Source: Providencia burhodogranariea DSM 19968
GTDB lineage: Bacteria > Pseudomonadota > Gammaproteobacteria > Enterobacterales > Enterobacteriaceae
Length of the DNA: 64,000 nucleotides
Reading direction: 5' to 3'
Assembly: GCF_000314855.2 (NCBI RefSeq)
Contig: NZ_KB233227.1
Coordinates: forward strand, 61,854-125,853
Positions 42,907-53,027 of this stretch are shown one piece after another (within the stretch, counting starts at the first letter, position 1; each line of letters opens with the position of its first letter). Both the position numbers and the translations under genes were made by a program. Below the pieces are notes generated by a model that did no database searches, was not told the origin of the DNA, and saw only the letters and a program-made list of their open reading frames with translations.

Positions 42907-45066
42907 ATGAAAAAAATCAATGTGGCATGTAGCCAGGGGGTCGCTGTCTATTTTTCTGGAGAATTCCAGTGGGTAGATATTCGCGATGCACAGTTAAACA
43001 ATATTGCTGCCGTTGTGTTATCCGAACAGGATGCCAACCAAGGGCTGTGGAAAAGGGTTGCAGATAGCAAGCTTAGTATTCCGCTGTTTATCATCAGTGA
43101 TAAACAGCTGCCTAGCGACGCTCAAACTCCGCCTTATCTGACCGGAATATTGCCACCAGCGCCAGCCGAGCGCACTGAAAATAGCCGTCAGTTACTTGAT
43201 GCGGCTAATCTCTATCTTGAACAGTTATTACCACCATTTTTTGCTCGAATGATGGATTATGCTGCGGGTCATAATGTCACTTTTGCTTGTCCCGGCCATC
43301 AAGGTGGACAATTTTTCCGTCGTCATCCGACTGGGGAACAATTCTATCAATTTTACGGTGAGAACCTATTCCGTACGGATTTATGTAATGCCGATGTGGC
43401 AATGGGGGACTTACTGATCCATGAAGGTGCGGCAAAAGAGGCGCAAAAATTTGCGGCTAAAGTGTTCAATGCCGATAAAACCTATTTTGTACTTAATGGA
43501 ACTTCTTCGTCTAATAAAGTGGTACTTAATGCGCTGTTAACTCCGGGGGATTTGGTATTATTCGACCGTAATAACCATAAATCAAATCACCATGGCGCGT
43601 TGATCCAGGCAGGGGCAACACCGATTTACCTTGAAACCGCACGTAACCCGTTTGGTTTCATTGGGGGTATTGATGCTCACTGTTTTGAAGAAGATTATTT
43701 GCGTGAGCTGATCAATGAAGTGATGCCAGAAAAAAACACGGCTCAGCGTCCGTTTCGTTTAGCGGTTATTCAATTAGGAACCTATGATGGCACTGTCTAT
43801 AACGCAAGACAGGTCGTTGATAAAATTGGTCATTTGTGTGAATATATTTTGTTTGATTCAGCATGGGTTGGCTATGAACAGTTTATTCCAATGATGCGTC
43901 AGTGCTCGCCATTATTACTTGAACTGAATGAAAATGATCCAGGTATTATGGTGACACAGTCTGTCCATAAACAACTCGCCGGTTTCTCGCAAGCATCGCA
44001 AATTCACAAAAAAGATAACCATGTGAAAGGGCAAGCACGCTTTGTTTCCCACAAGAAACTGAATAACGCATTTATGATGCATGCATCCACCAGCCCATTT
44101 TACCCGCTATTTGCTTCACTGGATGTGAATGCCCGTATGCATAAAGGTGAAGCGGGTGAAATGATGTGGATGGAGTGCGTTAAACTCGGTATAGAAGTCA
44201 GAAAATCAATTATGGATCACTGCCACTATTTCAGACCGTTTATTCCTGAATTGGTGGATGGCAGACCATGGCAGCAGCACCCAACAGAGCAAATTGCCTC
44301 TGACCAACGCTTCTTTAACTTTATTCCGAACGAGCGCTGGCATGCTTTCGGTGGTTATGCAGAGAATCAATACTTTGTCGATCCTTGCAAATTAATGCTG
44401 ACTACGCCGGGTATTGATGTTGAAAGCGGCGAATATGAATCTTTTGGTGTTCCTGCCACTATTTTGGCGCATTTCTTGCGTGAACATGGCGTGATCCCCG
44501 AAAAATGTGATTTAAACTCGATTTTGTTTTTGCTGACCCCTGCGGAAACCAAAGAAAAACTCGATTTGTTGGTGATGCATCTGGTTCGTTTTGAGCAATT
44601 ACTGGATGAAGATGCGTTACTGGAAGATGTTCTGCCATCGGTCTATCAGCGCTATCAAGATCATTATCAAGGTTATACCTTACGCCGTTTATGCCAAGAA
44701 ATGCATCAACTGAGCGTGCAATACAATATCAAGCAATTGCAAAAAGAGATGTTCCGCAAACAGCATTTCCCAACAGTGAAAATGAATCCACAACAAGCTC
44801 ACCTTGAGTTTATTCGTGGCAATGTAGAACTGCTACCGCTAGCCGAACTAGAAGGGCGTGTTGCGGCTGAAGGCGCACTGCCTTATCCACCGGGGGTGCT
44901 GTGTGTGGTGCCGGGAGAAGTTTGGGAAGGGCCAGTTTTACGCTATTTCCAAGCATTGGAAGCGGGTATTAACTTACTACCCGGTTTTGCACCGGAGCTA
45001 CAAGGCGTGTATATTCCGAAAACAGAAGATGGCGAAAAACGTGTCTATGCGCATGTTTTGAAATAA
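42907..45066 (+). CDS. speC: Ornithine decarboxylase
   Basis: 719 residues of the fold type I PLP decarboxylases. The N-terminal wing domain is followed by the PLP region with HDADVAM-type CNADVAMGDLLIHEG, DSAWVGYEQF, and the lysine in QSVHKQLAGFSQ that binds PLP (about residue 358). C-terminal PPGVLCVVPGEVW is conserved. It makes putrescine from ornithine. I start at ATG 42907; the longer frame begins at TTG without ribosome site. No potE transporter follows, so the constitutive SpeC type is favoured over SpeF. A terminator follows at 45122. Confidence 0.9.
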   Translation: MKKINVACSQGVAVYFSGEFQWVDIRDAQLNNIAAVVLSEQDANQGLWKRVADSKLSIPLFIISDKQLPSDAQTPPYLTGILPPAPAERTENSRQLLDAANLYLEQLLPPFFARMMDYAAGHNVTFACPGHQGGQFFRRHPTGEQFYQFYGENLFRTDLCNADVAMGDLLIHEGAAKEAQKFAAKVFNADKTYFVLNGTSSSNKVVLNALLTPGDLVLFDRNNHKSNHHGALIQAGATPIYLETARNPFGFIGGIDAHCFEEDYLRELINEVMPEKNTAQRPFRLAVIQLGTYDGTVYNARQVVDKIGHLCEYILFDSAWVGYEQFIPMMRQCSPLLLELNENDPGIMVTQSVHKQLAGFSQASQIHKKDNHVKGQARFVSHKKLNNAFMMHASTSPFYPLFASLDVNARMHKGEAGEMMWMECVKLGIEVRKSIMDHCHYFRPFIPELVDGRPWQQHPTEQIASDQRFFNFIPNERWHAFGGYAENQYFVDPCKLMLTTPGIDVESGEYESFGVPATILAHFLREHGVIPEKCDLNSILFLLTPAETKEKLDLLVMHLVRFEQLLDEDALLEDVLPSVYQRYQDHYQGYTLRRLCQEMHQLSVQYNIKQLQKEMFRKQHFPTVKMNPQQAHLEFIRGNVELLPLAELEGRVAAEGALPYPPGVLCVVPGEVWEGPVLRYFQALEAGINLLPGFAPELQGVYIPKTEDGEKRVYAHVLK

Positions 45067-45121
45067 TATTTTGCTGTTTAGGATTGTGGTAATGGATTTT
45101 ACTTTGGTCGCTGGTTAAATT

Positions 45122-45151
45122 GGGATCTGTCTAATAAACAGATCCCGTTTT
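45122..45151 (+). terminator. Rho-independent terminator after speC
   Basis: GGGATCTGT/ACAGATCCC stem with a seven-base loop followed by GTTTTAA. Confidence 0.75.
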
Positions 45152-45171
45152 AACTTTACAAGGTAAGGTAT

Positions 45172-46107
45172 ATGGCAAAGAAGATTATTCTCGATTGTGA
45201 TCCCGGTCATGATGATGCGATCGCGATGCTACTAGCTTATGGTAATCCTGAAATTGATTTACTGGCTGTCACTACGGTGGCGGGCAACCAGACTCTCGAA
45301 AAAGTCACACATAATGCGCTAGCTGTTGCTGAAATGGCGAATATTTGCGGGATCCCTTTTGCTGCGGGTTCGGCTCGCCCATTGGTACGTGAAATTGAAG
45401 TTGCACCGGATATTCACGGTGACTCTGGGCTTGATGGTCCCGAATTACCCGAACCGTCGTTGAAGCTTGAGAACTGCCATGCAGTTGAATTGATCATCAA
45501 ACTGATCATGTCACACCCCCCAAAAACGATTACATTGGTGCCAACAGGTGCGCTGACGAATATCGCACTGGCAGCAAGATTAGAGCCACGAATTGTCGAG
45601 CGAGTGAAAGAAGTGGTGTTGATGGGAGGCGGCTATCACGTGGGGAACTGGAGCCCAGTCGCTGAATTTAACATTAAAATCGATCCCGAAGCTGCACACA
45701 TTGTCTTCAATGAAAAATGGCCAGTAACTATGGTGGGATTAGATTTAACCCACCAAGCGCTTGCTACACCTGATGTGGTTGCAAAAATTAGAGAAGTGGG
45801 AACATCTTGCTCGCAATTTGTAGTCGAACTGTTGGATTTCTTTAGTAAAACATACAAACAGGCGCAGGGATTTGATGCACCACCCGTACATGACCCTTGC
45901 GCTGTGGCCTATGTGATTGACCCAACAGTGATGACAACACAGCGCGTTCCGGTTGATATTGAGCTAACTGGCACGCTAACACTTGGTATGACGGTAGCTG
46001 ATTTTCGCCATCCAGCCCCCGAAGATTGTCATACACAAGTCGCCATCAAGCTGGATCATGACAAATTCTGGCTGCTGGTGGTTGGCGCATTAAAGAATAT
46101 CGGCTGA
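45172..46107 (+). CDS. Nucleoside hydrolase (Rih type)
   Basis: 311 residues, the length of RihA. The calcium-binding N-terminal motif is ILDCDPGHDDAIA; VLMGGGYHVGNWSPVAEFNIKIDPEAA near residue 145 and PPVHDPCAVAYVI near 240 complete the active site. It hydrolyses N-ribosidic bonds of nucleosides to base and ribose. It resembles both RihA and RihB, so pyrimidine preference is likely but not certain. AAGGTAAGG lies before the ATG. Confidence 0.88.
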   Translation: MAKKIILDCDPGHDDAIAMLLAYGNPEIDLLAVTTVAGNQTLEKVTHNALAVAEMANICGIPFAAGSARPLVREIEVAPDIHGDSGLDGPELPEPSLKLENCHAVELIIKLIMSHPPKTITLVPTGALTNIALAARLEPRIVERVKEVVLMGGGYHVGNWSPVAEFNIKIDPEAAHIVFNEKWPVTMVGLDLTHQALATPDVVAKIREVGTSCSQFVVELLDFFSKTYKQAQGFDAPPVHDPCAVAYVIDPTVMTTQRVPVDIELTGTLTLGMTVADFRHPAPEDCHTQVAIKLDHDKFWLLVVGALKNIG

Positions 46108-46268
46108 TATTCACGCCCTAATTCAAGTTACCAGTGGTAGCTTGAACTAGGGCGATTATCGATGATAGAAACCTGATATTTGTTATCAAAGCAATCGCGC
46201 CAATCAGAAAAGGAAGACGAAAACGAACTCTGAATTAGCGCAAAATAAGCAAAGGTTAACTGATTACA

Positions 46269-46670
46269 ATGAAAGAAATTTATCGTTTTACTGCGGATAC
46301 CATTGAGTGCTTTACTGAAGATGAAGTGCAGACGATTGCATTAGCAGATGATCCGGTTGAACCTGATAATTTTATTATTATCACGAGATTGGACGACAAA
46401 GTGAATGCCTCTGTTGATGACGGAATTGGCTTTTTAACGCCTCACTCGGATTATGAAATGATTGGTGCAATTATTGAGATTGCTCTGACAGAGAATGATC
46501 TTCAACTGCAAATTAAACCCGAGTTTATAGAACATTACGGTAGCGAATTTTTTCAGGTTAATTTTGATCGTTCGATGAGAGCTGGTAATAAATTGAAAAT
46601 ACTTGAGGATTCGCTGGTTTCACTCTGTGATGGCAGCCAAGTGGTTTTGCATCTTTTTGAATATGATTAA
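46269..46670 (+). CDS. Imm10-like immunity family protein
   Basis: 133 residues. The pattern ALADDPVEPDNFIIITRLDD (about 25-44), then GIGFLTPHSDYEMIGAIIEIALTENDLQLQI and ILEDSLVSL, resembles the Imm10 family of immunity proteins from polymorphic toxin systems. No toxin gene is nearby, so it would be an orphan. It lies alone between the nucleoside hydrolase and dusA. The assignment rests on overall pattern, not a catalytic motif; it could be an uncharacterised conserved protein. Confidence 0.5.
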   Translation: MKEIYRFTADTIECFTEDEVQTIALADDPVEPDNFIIITRLDDKVNASVDDGIGFLTPHSDYEMIGAIIEIALTENDLQLQIKPEFIEHYGSEFFQVNFDRSMRAGNKLKILEDSLVSLCDGSQVVLHLFEYD

Positions 46671-46796
46671 ATAGCACACTCGTGAAATAGTCGCGCTGTT
46701 CATACTCTATGCTACAATGCTCGGCTGAATTTGCTTTCTTTACTTGGCTCCTTGCAGTTTGGGGCTGAAAAATCGATATAAACCCAAAAGACCAAC

Positions 46797-47825
46797 ATGC
46801 CTCAAAATACATCAGATTCAAAAATCACTGAAAATACGCCATTACAAGGTTATCACAACCTCAATCGTTTCTCGGTTGCGCCGATGCTTGATTGGACCGA
46901 TCGCCATTGTCGTTACTTTCATCGCGTCTTGAGCAAAAATACCTTGCTGTATACCGAGATGGTGACCACCGGTGCCATCATTTATGGCAAAGGTGACTAC
47001 CTTGCTTTCAGTGAAGAAGAGCAACCTGTCGCATTGCAATTAGGTGGAAGTGATCCTGCTGCGCTGGCGCAATGTGCCAAGTTAGCAGAAGCACGTGGCT
47101 ATAATGAAATTAACCTTAATGTGGGTTGTCCGTCTGATCGTGTGCAAAATGGTCGTTTTGGTGCCTGTTTGATGGGTGATGCACAGTTAGTTGCAGATTG
47201 TATTAAAGCCATGCAAGACGTAGTATCGATCCCCGTTACAGTGAAAACACGCATTGGTATCGATGAGCAAGATAGTTATGAATTTCTCTGTGATTTCATT
47301 GACAAAGTTTCAACACAAGGCGGCTGTGAAATGTTTATCATCCACGCTCGCAAAGCGTGGTTATCTGGTCTTAGCCCAAAAGAAAACCGTGAAATCCCAC
47401 CATTAGATTACCCAAGAGTTTATCAGCTCAAACGTGATTTTCCGCATCTGACTATGGCGATTAATGGCGGCGTAAAAACACTAGAAGAAGCTAAAGAACA
47501 TCTACGTTATCTCGATGGCGTTATGGTGGGACGTGAAGCTTATCAAAATCCATCGATTTTAGCGGAAGTTGATAACCAACTATTTGATAGCCAATCATCT
47601 GTGGTAAATACGTTTGATGCCGTTCGTCAAATGTTCCCATATATCGAGAAAGAGCTGTCACAAGGCGCATATCTTGGTCATATTACTCGTCATATGTTAG
47701 GCATTTTTCAAGGGATACCCGGTGCTCGCCAGTGGAGACGTTACTTGAGTGAGAATGCGCATAAAAAAGGTGCAGATCTCGCCGTGGTAGAGCAAGCTCT
47801 TGCTCTAGTAGAACGAGGCGAATAA
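46797..47825 (+). CDS. dusA: tRNA-dihydrouridine(20/20a) synthase DusA
   Basis: 342 residues. The FMN barrel has [16 protein letters not shown] near residue 29, [13 protein letters not shown] and [12 protein letters not shown] with the catalytic cysteine. VEREAYQNP-like [12 protein letters not shown] near 240 is conserved. DusA reduces U20/U20a in the tRNA D-loop. It converges with qor, with a hairpin between. Confidence 0.93.
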   Translation: MPQNTSDSKITENTPLQGYHNLNRFSVAPMLDWTDRHCRYFHRVLSKNTLLYTEMVTTGAIIYGKGDYLAFSEEEQPVALQLGGSDPAALAQCAKLAEARGYNEINLNVGCPSDRVQNGRFGACLMGDAQLVADCIKAMQDVVSIPVTVKTRIGIDEQDSYEFLCDFIDKVSTQGGCEMFIIHARKAWLSGLSPKENREIPPLDYPRVYQLKRDFPHLTMAINGGVKTLEEAKEHLRYLDGVMVGREAYQNPSILAEVDNQLFDSQSSVVNTFDAVRQMFPYIEKELSQGAYLGHITRHMLGIFQGIPGARQWRRYLSENAHKKGADLAVVEQALALVERGE

Positions 47826-47833
47826 GGTATTGA

Positions 47834-47854
47834 GGCGCCAAATGATTTGGCGCC
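47834..47854. terminator. Bidirectional hairpin between dusA and qor
   Basis: Perfect 9-bp GGCGCCAAA/TTTGGCGCC stem with a three-base loop in a convergent gap. There is no long T-run. Confidence 0.6.
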
Positions 47855-47864
47855 AAAGCCAATA

Positions 47865-48848
47865 TTACGGGAGCAACAGGCTAGAGCCTTGAGTTTTTCG
47901 TTGTTCTAACGTGGTATGAGCTTTTTGTGCATCTTTCAATGCAAAAACTTGTTCTTCTGGCACATCGACATTCACTTTACCGCTTAAGATCATATCAAAC
48001 AGCGCTTTACTTGCTTGATCGAGTTCTGCTCGGTTAGTCACGTAACCACCTAATGATGGGCGTGTGACGTAAAGACCACCTTTTTGGTTTAAAATACCCA
48101 AATTCACGCCTGTTACTGGACCTGAAGCATTACCAAAACTGACCATCAGGCCACGGCGTTTCAAGGAGTCCAGTGAAGCAATCCACGTAGAAGCTCCTAC
48201 TGAATCGTAAACTACGTTTACTTTTTCGCCTTGGGTTATTTCTTTAACACGTTCTGCAATATCTTCGGTTTGGTAATTGATCGTTTCCCATGCGCCAGCC
48301 GCTTTTGCACGTTGTGCTTTTTCAGCACTACCTACGGTACCAATCATTTTTGCGCCAAGTGCTTTTGCCCATTGGCAAGCAATCAGGCCAACACCGCCTG
48401 CTGCGGCATGGAATAAAAATACTTCGTCACGTTTAATTTGATAGGTTTGATTCAATAGATAATAAACGGTCATCCCTTTGAGCCCACTTGCGGCAGCTTG
48501 CTTAAAGCTAACGCCTTCAGGAAGATGAGCAACGGCATGTTCTGGTACATTGTGCACTTCACTATAGGCGCCAAGAGGCCCTTGTGCATACATCACTCGG
48601 TCGCCGGGGCGGAATCCCGTGACTTGGGAACCTGTTTTGACGACAATACCCGCTGCTTCAGTTCCAAGACCAGAAGGTAAACTTGCTACAGGATATAATC
48701 CACTGCGGACATAGGTATCAATATAGTTAATCCCTATAGCATGATTTTCTATTTGAATTTCGTTATCGGCAGGATGTTTTAGATCAAAATCGGCATAACT
48801 CAGAACTTCAGGGCCACCATGTGTTGCAAATTCAATACGTTTTACCAT
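47865..48848 (-). CDS. qor: NADPH:quinone oxidoreductase, zeta-crystallin type
   Basis: 327 residues, same length as E. coli Qor. GIGL-like GINYIDTYVRSGLYP near residue 40 and the Rossmann motif HAAAGGVGLIACQWAKALGA near 149 mark the MDR family; no zinc ligands are visible. It reduces quinones with NADPH. It is next to dusA and dnaB as in E. coli. Confidence 0.92.
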   Translation of the reverse strand: MVKRIEFATHGGPEVLSYADFDLKHPADNEIQIENHAIGINYIDTYVRSGLYPVASLPSGLGTEAAGIVVKTGSQVTGFRPGDRVMYAQGPLGAYSEVHNVPEHAVAHLPEGVSFKQAAASGLKGMTVYYLLNQTYQIKRDEVFLFHAAAGGVGLIACQWAKALGAKMIGTVGSAEKAQRAKAAGAWETINYQTEDIAERVKEITQGEKVNVVYDSVGASTWIASLDSLKRRGLMVSFGNASGPVTGVNLGILNQKGGLYVTRPSLGGYVTNRAELDQASKALFDMILSGKVNVDVPEEQVFALKDAQKAHTTLEQRKTQGSSLLLP

Positions 48849-49059
48849 GATAATCTCCGATAGGAACGGTTAATTTTACTTACCATATCAACCAGTCAAT
48901 AATAACGCTACGGTTTGATAATATGAATTCTTAGTTTGTGCGCTTTGGCAATATTGGATAATAGAATCCTATTGGGAAAATGCTAAAGAAAGCCCCCCTC
49001 AAGCACAAGATTGGCGTATACTAATGCGCTAGTTAATAATGGATGTGGATAAAAAAAGT

Positions 49060-50469
49060 ATGGCGAAAAAATACCCTTCAGATATCAAAAACAGTACCCC
49101 GCGCGATCATCAGATGGAAGGTTTAAAACTTCCACCGCACTCTATCGAAGCGGAGCAGTCTGTACTGGGAGGGTTGATGCTGGATAACGAGCGCTGGGAT
49201 ACCGTTTCCGAGCGCGTGACTCATGCTGACTTTTATAGCCGTCCACATCGTACTATTTTTGGGCAAATGCAAACGTTGCTCGAAAAAGGTAAACCTATCG
49301 ATCTTATTACCTTGTCGGAGTCCCTAGAACAACAGGGTGAACTGGACGGAGTAGGTGGTTTTGCTTATCTCGCGGAATTATCGAAAAATACACCAAGTGC
49401 AGCGAACATTAATGCTTATGCAGATATTGTCCGCGAACGTGCTGTTGTCCGTGACATGATTTCGGTCGCAAATGATATCGCCGATGCGGGATATGATCCC
49501 CAAGGTCGCAGTAGTGAAGATTTACTCGATTTTGCTGAAAGCAAAGTATTCCAAATTGCGGAATCGAGAGCTAATAAAGATGAAGGCCCAAAAGATATTG
49601 AAGCTATTTTGGCCGAAACTATCGAAAAAATCGAAAAACTCTATCAGCAGCCCCATGATGGTGTTACGGGTGTATCGACCGGTTATCAAGATCTCGATAA
49701 GAAAACAGCAGGTCTGCAAGGATCTGACTTGATTATTGTTGCTGCACGTCCATCCATGGGTAAAACCACGTTTGCGATGAACTTGTGTGAAAATGCGGCG
49801 ATGACGGAAGATAAACCCGTGCTCATTTTTAGTTTGGAGATGCCCGGTAACCAGATCATGATGCGTATGTTGGCATCACTGTCTCGCGTTGATCAAACCA
49901 AAATTCGTACTGGCCAATTGGATGACGAGGATTGGGCGCGTATTTCCAGTACCATGGGGATCTTGTCCGAAAAGCGCAACATGTATATCGATGACTCTTC
50001 GGGACTGACGCCAACAGAAGTTCGCTCACGTGCGCGACGCATTTATCGTGAGCACGGTGGCTTAAGTCTTATCATGATCGACTACTTACAACTGATGCGA
50101 GTCCCTTCACTCTCTGATAACCGTACTTTAGAAATTGCAGAAATCTCACGTTCACTCAAGGCATTAGCTAAAGAGCTGAATGTACCAGTGGTCGCACTAT
50201 CACAGCTTAACCGTAGTCTTGAACAACGTGCGGACAAACGTCCGGTTAACTCCGACTTGCGCGAATCAGGCTCCATCGAGCAGGATGCTGACCTTATCAT
50301 GTTTATCTACCGCGATGAGGTCTACCACGAAAACAGTGACTTGAAAGGGGTTGCTGAAATCATTCTGGGGAAACAACGTAACGGGCCGATTGGTTCCGTT
50401 CGCTTAACCTTTAATGGCCAATGGTCTCGTTTTGATAATTATGCAGGGCCTGCATATGACGACGAATAA
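49060..50469 (+). CDS. dnaB: Replicative DNA helicase DnaB
   Basis: 469 residues (E. coli 471). N-terminal primase-binding domain (LPPHSIEAEQSVLGGLMLDNERWD), linker, then RecA-like motor with Walker A ARPSMGKTTF near residue 232 and LIMIDYLQLM. No intein is present. ATG 49060 is preferred over 49039, since GGATAAAA lies ahead and the length fits. It unwinds DNA at the replication fork. Alr follows 31 bases on. Confidence 0.95.
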   Translation: MAKKYPSDIKNSTPRDHQMEGLKLPPHSIEAEQSVLGGLMLDNERWDTVSERVTHADFYSRPHRTIFGQMQTLLEKGKPIDLITLSESLEQQGELDGVGGFAYLAELSKNTPSAANINAYADIVRERAVVRDMISVANDIADAGYDPQGRSSEDLLDFAESKVFQIAESRANKDEGPKDIEAILAETIEKIEKLYQQPHDGVTGVSTGYQDLDKKTAGLQGSDLIIVAARPSMGKTTFAMNLCENAAMTEDKPVLIFSLEMPGNQIMMRMLASLSRVDQTKIRTGQLDDEDWARISSTMGILSEKRNMYIDDSSGLTPTEVRSRARRIYREHGGLSLIMIDYLQLMRVPSLSDNRTLEIAEISRSLKALAKELNVPVVALSQLNRSLEQRADKRPVNSDLRESGSIEQDADLIMFIYRDEVYHENSDLKGVAEIILGKQRNGPIGSVRLTFNGQWSRFDNYAGPAYDDE

Positions 50470-50500
50470 CATTATCTGAATAAAAATTAATGAGGCAATA

Positions 50501-51583
50501 ATGAAAGCGGCAACCGCATCAATTAACCGCCGCGCTCTGCGACACAATCTGCAACGAATCAAGGAATTAGCACCACGTAGTCGTCTAATTGCAATTGTTA
50601 AAGCAAACGCTTATGGTCATGGATTAACCGAAGTTAGCAGCGCTATTGACGATCTTGTTGATGGTTTTGGTGTTGCCCGCCTCAAAGAAGCTCTGACACT
50701 GAGAGAGCAGGGGATGACTAGCCCTGTTGTACTGCTTGAAGGCTTTTTCGAACGCTCAGATCTCCCATTTCTAGTTGAACATAAAATCGATACGGTTATC
50801 CACTGTATCGAACAGTTGGAAATACTTGAAACGACTAAACTTGCTGAACCAATTAAAGTTTGGATGAAACTTGATACTGGAATGCACCGTTTGGGAGTAT
50901 TACCGAAAGATGCAGAAGTCTTTTATCAGCGTTTACTCGCATGTGAAAATGTTAAGGTACCAATCAATATTGTCAGTCATTTTTGTCAGGCTGATGAACC
51001 TGAATTACCGACAACACCAAATCAAATTAACTGCTTCAAGCAATTTATCGCTGATAAGCCGGGTGAGAAATCAATCTCGGCTTCTGCGGGGATTTTACTA
51101 TGGCCGGAAGCCCATTTTGATTGGGTAAGACCGGGGATCATCATGTATGGTGCTTCCCCTCAAGAAGGCAAATCAGCTGAAGACTTTGGTTTGCAAAATG
51201 TGATGACCTTAAAATCTACACTTATTGCCGTTAGAGCGCATTCAGCGGGGCAATGTGTTGGCTATGGTGGAACATGGTGTAGCCCACAAGATACTCGACT
51301 GGGCGTGGTTGCAATTGGTTATGGTGATGGCTATCCTCGCAGTGCACCATTAGGAACACCTGTACTGATTAATGGGCGAAAAGTGCCTATTGTAGGACGA
51401 GTTTCAATGGATATGATCACCGTTGATTTGGGGTTAAACTCCACTGATAAGGTTGGTGATGAAGTTATCCTATGGGGGAAAATGCTACCAGTTGAAGAAA
51501 TTGCCGCACAAACGGGAATCATCAACTATGAGTTGCTCACTAAATTAACTTCAAGAGTCGTCATGGAATATGTAGACGAATAG
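50501..51583 (+). CDS. alr: Alanine racemase
   Basis: 360 residues. The PLP lysine is in [12 protein letters not shown] near residue 34 and the catalytic tyrosine in the C-terminal [16 protein letters not shown] region; MDMITVDL is conserved. It makes D-alanine for peptidoglycan. It is downstream of dnaB as in E. coli and probably co-transcribed. Confidence 0.94.
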   Translation: MKAATASINRRALRHNLQRIKELAPRSRLIAIVKANAYGHGLTEVSSAIDDLVDGFGVARLKEALTLREQGMTSPVVLLEGFFERSDLPFLVEHKIDTVIHCIEQLEILETTKLAEPIKVWMKLDTGMHRLGVLPKDAEVFYQRLLACENVKVPINIVSHFCQADEPELPTTPNQINCFKQFIADKPGEKSISASAGILLWPEAHFDWVRPGIIMYGASPQEGKSAEDFGLQNVMTLKSTLIAVRAHSAGQCVGYGGTWCSPQDTRLGVVAIGYGDGYPRSAPLGTPVLINGRKVPIVGRVSMDMITVDLGLNSTDKVGDEVILWGKMLPVEEIAAQTGIINYELLTKLTSRVVMEYVDE

Positions 51584-51647
51584 CAAACAAAGGGTTATTT
51601 TCAAAAGTCGAAACTAAAAATAACAATGATTATTAGGGAGATGTCCT

Positions 51648-52844
51648 GTGTATCAACACGTCGATTCTTATCCTGGCGATCCAATCCTATCGCTCATGGA
51701 TGAATTTAATAAAGATAACCGTGAGAACAAGATCAATCTGAGCATCGGTTTGTACTATGATGATGAAGGAAAAACGCCAGAACTGGCAACAGTGGGTAAT
51801 GCAAAAGCAGCATTAAATAAACTACCTGCGAGTGCATCACTTTATTTACCAATGGAAGGCTTAAAAGATTACCGTCTGGAAATTCAAAAGCTGTTACTTG
51901 GTGCTGATTGCCCTCTTATCGCAGAAGAGCGTATCGCAACGGTACAAACGATTGGTGGTTCTGGCGCATTGAAATTAGGTGCTGATTTCCTCAATCGCTA
52001 TTTCCCTGAATCAGAAGTTTGGTGCAGTGACCCAACGTGGGACAACCATGCATCAATTTTCTCTGGTGCGGGCACCAAAGTACATTATTACCCATACTTC
52101 GATGAAAAAACCAAAGGGGTGAAATTTGATGAAATGCTTGCAACATTTAAGACGTTGCCAGCAAATAGCATCATTTTATTGCACCCTTGCTGCCATAACC
52201 CAACAGGTTCTGACCTTACTCCAGAACAGTGGGACGAAGTTACCGAAGTTCTTAAAGCACAGAAATTGATCCCATTCTTGGATATTGCTTACCAAGGTTT
52301 TGCAGAGGGCATTGATGAAGATGCTTATGCAATTAGAACTATGGTTAAAGCGGGTCTACCTGTCTTTATTAGTAACTCATTCTCTAAAATCTTCGGTATC
52401 TATGGTGAGCGTGCTGGTGGCTTATCCGTCATTTGTGAAAACCAAGAAGAACGTGATCGCGTATTGGGCCAATTGAAAGCGGGCGTTCGTCGCCTCTATT
52501 CAAGCCCGCCATCAAACGGTTCTAAAATCGTGGCGCAAGTGCTAACAGACAGTGAACAAAAAGCACAATGGCTAAACGAAGTTGAAGAAATGCGTGTGCG
52601 TATTTTAGATATGCGTACTGTGCTGGTGAATGAACTAAAAAAAGCATTACCAGAGAAAAACTTCGATCATCTACTAAAACAGCGCGGTATGTTCAGTTAC
52701 ACTGGCTTTTCAAAAGAGCAAGTTGCACGTCTGAAAGATGAATTTGCAGTCTACTTGGTTGGTACAGGTCGTATTTGTATGGCAGGTGTGAATCGCCACA
52801 ATGTAAATCGCATTGTTGAAGCATTTGCTGCTGTTAATCAGTAA
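51648..52844 (+). CDS. tyrB: Aromatic-amino-acid aminotransferase
   Basis: 398 residues of the class I aminotransferases. The PLP lysine is in [18 protein letters not shown] near residue 247, and [13 protein letters not shown] near 184 is conserved. It starts at GTG 51648 with TTAGGGAG ahead. It makes tyrosine, phenylalanine and leucine, and could deaminate tryptophan to indolepyruvate. A strong terminator follows. Confidence 0.93.
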   Translation: MYQHVDSYPGDPILSLMDEFNKDNRENKINLSIGLYYDDEGKTPELATVGNAKAALNKLPASASLYLPMEGLKDYRLEIQKLLLGADCPLIAEERIATVQTIGGSGALKLGADFLNRYFPESEVWCSDPTWDNHASIFSGAGTKVHYYPYFDEKTKGVKFDEMLATFKTLPANSIILLHPCCHNPTGSDLTPEQWDEVTEVLKAQKLIPFLDIAYQGFAEGIDEDAYAIRTMVKAGLPVFISNSFSKIFGIYGERAGGLSVICENQEERDRVLGQLKAGVRRLYSSPPSNGSKIVAQVLTDSEQKAQWLNEVEEMRVRILDMRTVLVNELKKALPEKNFDHLLKQRGMFSYTGFSKEQVARLKDEFAVYLVGTGRICMAGVNRHNVNRIVEAFAAVNQ

Positions 52845-52867
52845 TGCGTTTGTTATTTGAAAATGAA

Positions 52868-52893
52868 AACGCAGGCAAGTCCTGCGTTTTTTA
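52868..52893 (+). terminator. Rho-independent terminator after tyrB
   Basis: AAACGCAGG/CCTGCGTTT stem with a five-base loop and a T6 tract; the A-run on the other side lets it serve uvrA as well. Confidence 0.9.
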
Positions 52894-53027
52894 TTTAGTT
52901 TCATTACGGGTTATCTGTAATGAATAGCTTGGCTTGCCAACCACATACAACTCAAATTAATGTCGAAATATAACGTCAGCGTTCAAGTTGCATTATGGCA
53001 TTGTCGTACTGAATACAAAATATTGGC

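Noticed and set aside
49060..50469. DnaB intein
   Set aside because: The helicase is of normal length and its Walker and linker regions are continuous.
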